This document shows, piece by piece, positions 1-3,623 of a DNA stretch of 5,048 bases. Numbering within the stretch: the stretch's first letter is position 1; the number at the start of each line of letters is the position of its first letter. The stretch comes from UBA10003 sp964365025. Its GTDB lineage: Bacteria > Patescibacteriota > Patescibacteriia > Magasanikbacterales > UBA10003. The notes under the pieces are model-generated. The model saw only the letters and a list, made by a program, of their open reading frames with translations, searched no databases and was not told the origin of the DNA. Made by a program: the position numbers and the translations under genes. The stretch is taken from NCBI GenBank assembly GCA_964365025.1, contig CAYIOJ010000052.1, forward strand, positions 1 to 5,048, in the 5' to 3' direction.

Positions 1-1
1 T

Positions 2-682
2 CGGAGGCGTGTCGCCATTCAGTCCGTTGTCGGACAAGGCGACATAGCTGTCTCCGTTTGGCAAGTACCAACGGCGGTCATGTTCACTTTAACTAGGACA
101 AACATGGCTGATCTGATTCCTCTGATTCACTTGGTGGTTGATGAGGGCATTAATCTATTTGACTTCGCTCGTGTGGTGCCTACAAGCGGGAAGCCCACAT
201 TAGCCGACGAACTCTTGTCTCCCGAAGAATTCAGGTATGTATTAGAGACCACGGATCAAGAATACACCGGATTTACCGACCAAGGAGTAAAAACTAAATT
301 CGGTCGTAAAGACCCACTCTGGGCTCTTTACTTCTGGGAACAAGGCCGCCTTATCCTTGACAGTATCACCCCAGATTTGATCTACACAGGATGCTCTATC
401 GGGAACAACAGTGTTACCATGCTTCCTGATGGAACTCTATTGGCTTGCCGCCGCCTTCCAATACAAATTGGCAATATCAAACAGGGTGGATTAAGAACCG
501 TTTTCATTGAATCTGAAACTTTAAACAAATTGCGTAACCACAAGTTAACACGATGCGATAACTGCCGCCTGCTTCCATTTTGCAGGGGTTGCCGGGCAAT
601 TGCTTACGGGATCACCAGTCTGTATGGTCAGGCTGATCCGCAGTGCTGGAGTCAGGTCATTAATGAAAGGAGAAAAACATGA
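2..682 (+). CDS. Radical SAM/SPASM peptide maturase, C-terminal part (5' end outside window)
   Basis: The reading frame is open from base 2, so this is the 3' part of a longer gene. Counting from the ATG at 80, the VMFTLTRTN and FDFARVVP stretches fit the last strands of a radical SAM barrel. Residues 105-189 form a SPASM domain with seven cysteines: C105, C123, then C159-x2-C162-x5-C168-x2-C171 and C189, in the context CRRLPI, CRGCRAIAYG and ADPQCW. SPASM proteins bind auxiliary [4Fe-4S] clusters and usually modify ribosomal peptides or small proteins. The CxxxCxxC motif that binds the SAM cluster is not visible and should lie upstream. The first 25 or so residues before VPTAVMF match the family poorly, and the helix expected to end in a Gly before VPT looks two residues short, so the extreme 5' part may be damaged. 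The stop overlaps the ATG of the next small ORF, which points to coupled translation with its likely substrate. The SPASM call is firm; the substrate is inferred. Confidence 0.85.
   Translation, partial: RRRVAIQSVVGQGDIAVSVWQVPTAVMFTLTRTNMADLIPLIHLVVDEGINLFDFARVVPTSGKPTLADELLSPEEFRYVLETTDQEYTGFTDQGVKTKFGRKDPLWALYFWEQGRLILDSITPDLIYTGCSIGNNSVTMLPDGTLLACRRLPIQIGNIKQGGLRTVFIESETLNKLRNHKLTRCDNCRLLPFCRGCRAIAYGITSLYGQADPQCWSQVINERRKT
666..672 (+). promoter_or_regulatory. Ribosome binding site of the 39-residue ORF
   Basis: AAAGGAG lies six bases before the ATG at 679 and inside the end of the radical SAM gene. This near-ideal SD site is the best evidence that the tiny downstream ORF is translated, and it favours the ATG at 679 over the adjacent ATG at 682. 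Confidence 0.7.
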
Positions 683-798
683 TGACCAGACGAGAAAGGC
701 GTGTCCTTCATCGCTTCGCTTTCTGGCAGAAGACCAAAAGGAGGGTGTGGACGCTGATCTGTAGCGTCTGCTCGGGCTGCGACGATGATGACGGCTAG
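679..798 (+). CDS. Candidate RiPP precursor, 39 residues, C-terminal Cys/Asp motif
   Basis: This ORF starts at ATG 679, overlapping the TGA of the radical SAM gene as ATGA, and ends with TAG at 796-798. It encodes a basic, Arg/Lys-rich N-terminal half (MMTRRERRVLHRF) and a short C-terminal end, ICSVCSGCDDDDG, in which three cysteines are spaced C-x2-C-x2-C before four aspartates and a glycine. A short basic leader plus a Cys-rich tail, next to a SPASM maturase and just before a terminator, is the usual layout of a modified-peptide precursor. The tail would be the natural site for thioether or other radical chemistry. I recognise no named precursor family. Alternatives are an unmodified small metal-binding peptide or a chance ORF, but the good SD site and the gene coupling argue against chance. 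The function is inferred from context only. Confidence 0.62.
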   Translation: MMTRRERRVLHRFAFWQKTKRRVWTLICSVCSGCDDDDG

Positions 799-815
799 AC
801 AAAACTAGTCACGAG

Positions 816-1451
816 TCATTGCAAGAGACATTGCCGAGAGGTGGCTGAACTAGTCACCTCTTTTTTAAATTGATAAATAATTTTTTGAAAACTTTCTCGC
901 TCTACAATTTGCCACGCCATTATATAATCTGCACCCAATTTTTTGTCAAATTTTTTTATTTTCATCAATTTAGAAGGTTGATTGCTATAAATTAAAGAAA
1001 TAAAAGCATCCAAGGGAATGTGGTAAATGGTTCCCATAGATAAATCCGGAAAGCTCCTCTGCAATCTACGCCAATAAATGTCGAAAATATGGTCATAATC
1101 TGACTGGATAAAAATGCGATGAATCATTTCATGAATAAAAATATATTTTATATACTCGACACTTTTACCGGTTATATTGATAGATAACGGATCCGAAAAA
1201 GAATGACGATGATTAATAAAATAAATATCAACATTTTTTTCACACCACTTTAAGCCGGTAATTTTTGAAATTTGTCTAACAAACATTGAGCACTCAATTT
1301 TATATTTTTTGTTAAATTTTTTTACTAAACCTTTTGCTCGACACATCTCACTTGGAAGAGGCTGATTTGTTGGCTTATTAAAAAGCTGATCAAAAAGCCA
1401 ACTATATTTAAAAGTTAAAGAAGGGCAAGACATATTTGCTATATATCCCAT
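816..1451 (-). CDS. Putative HExxH zinc metalloprotease-like protein, unknown family
   Basis: This is an AT-rich ORF of about 211 residues from the ATG at 1451. An in-frame GTG at 1481 would add ten residues, and a further ATG lies at 1433. None has a clear SD site. In the 221-residue numbering that starts at the GTG, the sequence FIHEMIHRIF contains H117-E118-x2-H121, the zinc-binding and catalytic motif of gluzincin and metzincin-like peptidases. It lies in a hydrophobic helix context, as expected. A third ligand is not obvious; H154 (TIYHIP) or E194 (IVERE) are candidates. There is no signal peptide or membrane segment, so a cytoplasmic role is likely. The C-terminal tail (SSATSRQCLLQ) is encoded by the terminator hairpin of the opposing operon, so the last residues may not be conserved. 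The gene follows hicBA on the same strand after the GC-rich island. The motif is clear; the activity and substrate are unknown. Confidence 0.6.
   Translation of the reverse strand: MGYIANMSCPSLTFKYSWLFDQLFNKPTNQPLPSEMCRAKGLVKKFNKKYKIECSMFVRQISKITGLKWCEKNVDIYFINHRHSFSDPLSINITGKSVEYIKYIFIHEMIHRIFIQSDYDHIFDIYWRRLQRSFPDLSMGTIYHIPLDAFISLIYSNQPSKLMKIKKFDKKLGADYIMAWQIVERESFQKIIYQFKKEVTSSATSRQCLLQ
838..866 (+). terminator. Rho-independent terminator of the radical SAM operon
   Basis: A 9-bp stem with one G-T wobble (GAGGTGGCT at 838-846, AGTCACCTC at 852-860) has a 5-base loop and is followed by six T. It begins 40 bases after the stop of the 39-residue ORF, so it closes that operon. It also lies inside the last codons of the convergent minus-strand gene, so the two genes overlap tail to tail. 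Confidence 0.85.
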
Positions 1452-1474
1452 ATTATTTTTTTTAATTTCACTTA

Positions 1475-1615
1475 TTACCACTGGCCCGCGGCGCTGGCTT
1501 GACTGGACAAAGCCGCGGCAGGATTGAGGCAGTGGCGTTGTTGGCGCGCACGCTCATTGAACTTTTGCGCGCCAGCCACTCGCCGCAGACACGGCAGAAG
1601 CATAAACAAAAACAT
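1475..1615 (-). CDS. Possible 46-residue ORF in GC-rich island
   Basis: The ATG (1615-1613) directly follows the TAA of hicA in the same frame, and the ORF ends with TAA at 1477-1475, close to the start of the HExxH gene. The product would be Ala/Arg/Gln-rich after a hydrophobic start (MFLFMLLP), with later stretches such as ERARQQRHCL and AAALSSQASAAG. It has no SD site of its own and would depend on termination-reinitiation after hicA. Its base composition is far more GC-rich than both neighbours. The DNA is full of inverted repeats, so it may be a structured or dispersed repeat that happens to stay open rather than a gene. Confidence 0.25.
   Translation of the reverse strand: MFLFMLLPCLRRVAGAQKFNERARQQRHCLNPAAALSSQASAAGQW
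1486..1574. repeat. GC-rich block with two inverted repeats
   Basis: Two inverted repeats lie within about 90 bases. The first pairs CCGCGGC (1486-1492) with GCCGCGG (1512-1518) across 19 bases. The second pairs TGGCGCGCA (1542-1550) with TGCGCGCCA (1566-1574) across 15 bases. Neither is followed by a T run, so they are not ordinary terminators. The block sits between AT-rich hicA and the AT-rich HExxH gene. It could be a dispersed intergenic repeat, a recombination site or an RNA element; the window does not decide. Confidence 0.45.
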
Positions 1616-1849
1616 TTACAATAATTCTAAAAAATCCTCTAATGACAATTCTGTCTGACGAATAATACTTTTAATTATTGGACGCGGGATATCAAAACGG
1701 TCGTGCCTTGGTACGGTAACTCGCAAATGATTTTTCAATTGATGCCGAAGCTGAACATGAGATCCTGTTTGATGATAAATAAAAAAACCAACTTTTAGCA
1801 AAGCGGCGAGGACTACTTTTGGTTTTAAAATCGGCAAAGCAGGGCTCAT
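1616..1849 (-). CDS. hicA: HicA-family toxin (mRNA interferase)
   Basis: This 77-residue protein has the full pattern of the HicA/YcfA family: an N-terminal LPILKPKVVLAALLK helix, the core GFFIYHQTGSHVQLRH with the catalytic His at residue 31 (GSH), a VTVPRHDRFDIP strand, and a C-terminal SIIRQTELSLEDFLELL helix. HicA has a double-stranded RNA-binding fold and cleaves mRNA independently of ribosomes until bound by HicB. The length is normal and all key residues are present, so it should be active. Its ATG overlaps the stop of hicB as ATGA. It has no evident SD of its own, so its translation is probably coupled to the antitoxin. The antitoxin-first order is the reverse of the E. coli hicAB locus but is common elsewhere. 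Confidence 0.92.
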   Translation of the reverse strand: MSPALPILKPKVVLAALLKVGFFIYHQTGSHVQLRHQLKNHLRVTVPRHDRFDIPRPIIKSIIRQTELSLEDFLELL

Positions 1850-2109
1850 GCAGGATTGAGCATTATGCCAATTTTTTCTCGACGAGGCAAAAATTTCTTG
1901 GCAGTTTGAATAAAACTCAAATTTTTATCCTCTTTCGCCAAACCTTCCAAATGACATTGCAAAGCATCTTTAGCCATTTTTCTAGCTTCTACCAAAGTGC
2001 GACCATAAGTGATAATTTCCGGAAAATTAGGAAAAAACACCTCATAACCTCCTTCGGCCAAAGGTTCAAAATATGTAGTATATTCCAATATTTTAGATTT
2101 TGAAGACAT
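1846..2109 (-). CDS. hicB: HicB-family antitoxin, short form without DNA-binding domain
   Basis: This 87-residue protein contains the HicB partial RNase H-like fold: a first strand YTTYFEPLAEGGYEVFFPNFPEI, then GRTLVEARKMAKDALQCHLEGL, a linker and a final strand EKIGIMLNPA. HicB binds and blocks HicA. Longer HicB proteins carry a C-terminal helix-turn-helix or ribbon-helix-helix domain for autoregulation. None is visible here, because the protein ends after the last strand. Repression of the operon therefore probably needs another factor. The gene is first in the leftward operon from repeat copy 1. Its ATG is about 29 bases from the predicted transcription start and has no clear SD site, only an A/T-rich leader. 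Confidence 0.9.
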   Translation of the reverse strand: MSSKSKILEYTTYFEPLAEGGYEVFFPNFPEIITYGRTLVEARKMAKDALQCHLEGLAKEDKNLSFIQTAKKFLPRREKIGIMLNPA

Positions 2110-2144
2110 ATTATTTTTTTAATTAAATTTCATCTACTAATAAC

Positions 2145-2174
2145 AGCATACCACCCCCACCCTTGACAAGTCAA
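2145..2174 (-). promoter_or_regulatory. Promoter of the hicBA operon (repeat copy 1, leftward)
   Basis: On the minus strand TTGACT (2174-2169) is followed after 18 bases by TATGCT (2150-2145), preceded by TG-G as an extended -10. The expected start is near 2138. The same arrangement recurs before mntA at copy 2, which supports both calls. Confidence 0.6.
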
Positions 2175-2191
2175 CTTGTCGGGAGTAGAGT
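2163..2191 (+). promoter_or_regulatory. Rightward promoter of repeat copy 1
   Basis: TTGACA (2163-2168), a 17-base spacer and TAGAGT (2186-2191) form a good sigma-70-type promoter, with the start expected near 2198. The -35 is perfect and the -10 is one base worse than in copy 2. There is no + strand ORF of note downstream, so the product would be a leader-like or antisense RNA. Confidence 0.65.
2165..2180. promoter_or_regulatory. Palindromic operator candidate, copy 1
   Basis: GACAAGT-CA-ACTTGTC is a perfect 7-bp inverted repeat with a 2-base centre. It overlaps the -35 boxes of both divergent promoters and is fully conserved in copy 2. Its size suits a dimeric repressor. The regulator is not identifiable in the window. 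Confidence 0.55.
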
Positions 2192-2210
2192 GAGGGGTTA
2201 GAATAAAGAT

Positions 2211-2286
2211 AACCACCGAACGCCAGAACAGGCGGACGGAGATAAAAAGAAGGATCCCGAAGTTCGGGATTGCTCTTTGAACAATT
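2211..2286 (+). promoter_or_regulatory. Leader RNA with boxB/boxA-like elements, copy 1
   Basis: The leader has three parts. First is a hairpin with stem CCG/CGG (2216-2218, 2237-2239), an AA/GA internal loop, stem CGCC/GGCG (2221-2224, 2231-2234) and a six-base loop. Next is the hairpin ATCCCGA/TCGGGAT (2254-2260, 2264-2270). Directly after it comes TGCTCTTTGAACA (2271-2283). The last segment is one inserted base away from the E. coli rrn boxA TGCTCTTTAACA, and a hairpin just before it is where boxB sits. The resemblance is seen; the antitermination function is inferred. Confidence 0.55.
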
Positions 2287-2680
2287 GATGAAAGAGACAC
2301 AGAACCGGAATTGGTGTCGTTGACTGTAAAAGCATCAACCGCGCCCCAAGTATAGCCGCTGTCCGGTTTAGCTGAATCTTTGAGTTTTAGAGAATAGATT
2401 TGGGGTGGAGAAGGCCAAACATTGGCCTGTGAGTTGCAACTTTCGGAAGGATACAATGTGCAGTCTGAACTAAACAATATATTTTTTTCTTTGGTATAGT
2501 AATTGCCCTCAGTGAAATTATTGCACCAATCACCGCCATCTTTGCTATCCTTGTTGGTGTCCCACTCATTTGCCTCAAAGGGCGGGCCGCATTCCTGGTC
2601 TTTTTTAGGACCATCGGAACAAACTTTGATTTCAACGCAATCGCCTGTGCCGCCACCGGAGTTTTTGAATGCAAACAAAA
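2287..2680 (-). pseudogene. Fragment of a Cys-rich surface/secreted protein gene
   Basis: One minus-strand frame is protein-like from about 2680 down to about 2290. It contains GDCVEIKVCSD, QECGPPFEANEWD, GGDWCNNF, SSDCTLYPSESC and SGYTWGAVDAFTVND, six cysteines in all. I read this as an internal segment of the same type of large Cys-rich surface protein as the right-edge gene. It has no credible start. The only upstream in-frame start is a TTG before the mntA-hepT terminator, so the N-terminal residues would be translated hairpin. It also has no proper end: the frame runs on through repeat copy 1 to a stop at 2130, giving about 50 unconvincing residues. The fragment is therefore probably dead, cut on the 3' side by the repeat. 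An unusual small gene is less likely. Confidence 0.6.
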
Positions 2681-2700
2681 ATCCCGCCGAAAAGCGGAAT
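2677..2700 (-). terminator. Terminator of the mntA-hepT operon
   Basis: On the minus strand ATTCCGC (2700-2694), loop TTTTCG and GCGGGAT (2687-2681) form a 7-bp stem with one T-G wobble. It is preceded by an A run and followed by TTTTTGTTT. It lies about 60 bases after the hepT stop. On the + strand the wobble becomes a C-A mismatch, but T6 follows the hairpin there, so it may also stop the rightward transcript from copy 1. Confidence 0.75.
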
Positions 2701-2760
2701 TTTTTAATAATTATTTCTTTTCGTATTTCTTCAACCAATTAAAAAACTTTAGGCAAATTT

Positions 2761-3097
2761 TCACTGTAATATTTTCACAATCTTTTTTTTCAAATCGGGA
2801 ATATCGTCTTTGACGGTTTGCCAAAGGATTGACGAATCAACGCCGGAGTATTCATGAATCACTTTGTTTCTCATTCCAGCTATCTGCGCCCAAGGAATCT
2901 CAGGATGCTTTTGTTTAGTTAACTTTGAGATATAACGCGTTGCTTCGCCGATAATTTCCAAATTTCTGACTACCGCCGTCCACGGTTTTGTTATCTTCCA
3001 TGAAGTCGTCAAAAGACATTTTTTTGGTATATTGCTCAATCTTCTTGATAGAATCAAGGATGTCTTGAAAATAAAGCATTTCTTCCGATTTACACAT
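2761..3097 (-). pseudogene. hepT: HepT-family HEPN toxin (DUF86), frameshifted
   Basis: Two overlapping frames make one HEPN protein. The first gives MCKSEEMLYFQDILDSI through SFDDFMEDNKTVD. The second continues AVVRNLEIIGEATRYIS, HPEIPWAQIAG and MRNKVIHEYSGVD to KIVKILQ. Removing one G from the minus-strand run GACGGCGG (the CC at 2976-2977) joins them into a normal 111-residue protein. HepT is an RNase whose active site is R-x4-H, here R76 and H81. Tyr83 in the HEY motif is the residue AMPylated by the MntA partner in studied systems. Its ATG overlaps the end of mntA by 8 bases. As written the product stops early and lacks the active site, so the toxin is dead unless the extra base is an assembly error. 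Every family residue is otherwise intact, so the break is recent or artificial. Confidence 0.85.
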
Positions 3098-3386
3098 AAA
3101 GAACTTCTTTTAAAATACTATTTTTCAAAATCGGCTTCAACGCATTTTTGCTCACCAAATCAACTCGCCGTTTCAAAATCTTACTTAAATCAATTTCCAA
3201 TTCCACAAATTTAAATATCCCGATCGGCTGAAAAAATTCAATCAAAATATCGATATCGCTTCGGCGGGTGGCGGTTCCTTTAGCCACTGAACCGAAAATG
3301 CCCATTTTTTTAATGGGATAACGTTTTCTGATAGAGCCAAATGATTCCGAAAGCAAATCAAAATTTTTCTTTAATAATTTATTCAT
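3090..3386 (-). CDS. mntA: MntA-family nucleotidyltransferase antitoxin
   Basis: Counting from the ATG at 3386, this 98-residue protein has the minimal nucleotidyltransferase fold: MGIFGSVAKGTATRRSDIDILIEF carries the GS motif (residues 32-33) and the metal-binding pair D44 and D46, and the third acidic residue is D76 in RRVDLV. This fits MntA, which transfers AMP to a tyrosine of its partner HepT and neutralises it. An in-frame GTG at 3407 would add seven residues. It is preceded by GAGGGAAG but lies only about two bases from the predicted transcription start. The ATG at 3386 gives a leader of about 23 bases, similar to hicB at copy 1. The gene is first in a two-gene operon and overlaps hepT by 8 bases. 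It appears intact. It has no DNA-binding domain, so it should not repress the operon by itself. Confidence 0.92.
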   Translation of the reverse strand: MNKLLKKNFDLLSESFGSIRKRYPIKKMGIFGSVAKGTATRRSDIDILIEFFQPIGIFKFVELEIDLSKILKRRVDLVSKNALKPILKNSILKEVLYV

Positions 3387-3415
3387 AAGACGCCATCTTT
3401 TATTCACCTTCCCTC

Positions 3416-3445
3416 ATTCTACCACCCTCTCCCTTGACAAGTCAA
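3416..3445 (-). promoter_or_regulatory. Promoter of the mntA-hepT operon (repeat copy 2, leftward)
   Basis: On the minus strand TTGACT (3445-3440), an 18-base spacer and TAGAAT (3421-3416), with TG-G before the -10, give a strong extended promoter that starts near 3409. The geometry is identical to the hicBA promoter in copy 1. Confidence 0.7.
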
Positions 3446-3462
3446 CTTGTCGGGAGTAGAAT
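3434..3462 (+). promoter_or_regulatory. Promoter of the Cys-rich lipoprotein-like gene
   Basis: TTGACA (3434-3439), exactly 17 bases, then TAGAAT (3457-3462) make a near-consensus sigma-70 promoter. The start is expected near 3469, which leaves a leader of about 155 bases before the gene start at 3624. Confidence 0.75.
3436..3451. promoter_or_regulatory. Palindromic operator candidate, copy 2
   Basis: This is the same 16-base palindrome as in copy 1, with no change. It covers the rightward -35 and the leftward -35, so one bound dimer could control both directions. Confidence 0.55.
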
Positions 3463-3481
3463 AAGCAGTTATGATAAAGAT

Positions 3482-3607
3482 AACCACCGGACGCCAAAAC
3501 AGGCGGACGGAAAGTAAAAAAGGAGGAGCCGACAGGTGTCGGTTCGCTCTTTGAACAATTAAAACACTGCCTTAACCGGCAGTGAAGAGCCGCCAATGAA
3601 CGGCGGC
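3482..3607 (+). promoter_or_regulatory. Structured leader RNA with boxB/boxA-like elements, copy 2
   Basis: Four hairpins are visible. The first is CCG-GA-CGCC/GGCG-GA-CGG (3487-3510), with tandem G-A mismatches. The second is GCCGAC/GTCGGT (3528-3533, 3538-3543), directly followed by TCGCTCTTTGAACA (boxA-like, 3544-3557). The third is CACTGCC/GGCAGTG (3565-3571, 3578-3584). The fourth is GCCGCC/GGCGGC (3589-3594, 3602-3607). None carries a T run in the sense direction, so they are not terminators. The first two plus boxA are shared with copy 1; the last two are specific to this gene. Confidence 0.6.
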
Positions 3608-3610
3608 AAA

Positions 3611-3616
3611 AAGGAG
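3611..3616 (+). promoter_or_regulatory. Ribosome binding site deciding the lipoprotein start
   Basis: AAGGAG lies seven bases before the ATG at 3624 but only one base before the in-frame ATG at 3618. The spacing selects 3624 as the start. Confidence 0.75.
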
Positions 3617-3623
3617 AATGAAG

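Larger units (their letters stand above)
2150..2286 (+). repeat. Divergent-promoter/leader repeat, copy 1
   Basis: This copy aligns with 3421-3560 in the same orientation. I count 81 matches in the first 91 positions (2150-2240 against 3421-3511). After that comes a hairpin of different sequence and then an identical GCTCTTTGAACAATT. Similarity stops abruptly after base 2286. The repeat contains two divergent promoters, a palindrome and the leader elements listed separately. On its left is hicBA; on its right is a truncated surface-gene fragment read in the opposite direction, so the rightward transcript has no sense ORF. Confidence 0.9.
3421..3560 (+). repeat. Divergent-promoter/leader repeat, copy 2
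   Basis: This is the second copy of the element at 2150-2286, offset by 1271 bases. The promoter and first-hairpin part is nearly identical. The second hairpin differs in sequence but keeps its position and fold. The end, GCTCTTTGAACAATT, is identical. Leftward it drives mntA-hepT; rightward it drives the Cys-rich lipoprotein-like gene. Confidence 0.9.

Noticed and set aside
3..79. Minus-strand reading WYLPNGDSYVALSDNGLNGDTPP at the left edge
   Set aside because: It is protein-like, but it is short, follows a stop, has no start and opposes the open frame that leads into the SPASM gene. Probably a chance reading.
545..802. 85-residue minus-strand ORF
   Set aside because: It lies opposite the SPASM cysteines and the 39-residue ORF, is Ser/Arg-rich low-complexity, and has no SD.
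803..857. AACTAGTCAC twice (803-812 and 848-857)
   Set aside because: The second copy is part of the terminator arm. Ten bases without further similarity is too little to call a repeat.
1518..1860. GCAGGATTGAG at 1518-1528 and 1850-1860 as a pair of attachment sites
   Set aside because: An 11-base repeat is expected a few times by chance in 5 kb, and no flanking similarity supports it.
1819..2103. 94-residue plus-strand ORF
   Set aside because: It is antisense to hicB/hicA, which are recognised families.
2130..2738. The full 202-residue minus-strand ORF as one intact gene
   Set aside because: It starts with TTG upstream of a terminator hairpin and ends by translating the antisense of the promoter repeat. 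Only the middle looks coding, so it is listed as a fragment.
3519..3562. Leader peptide from GTG 3536 after AAGGAGGAG in the copy 2 leader
   Set aside because: The frame would give only MSVRSLNN and is not conserved in copy 1.
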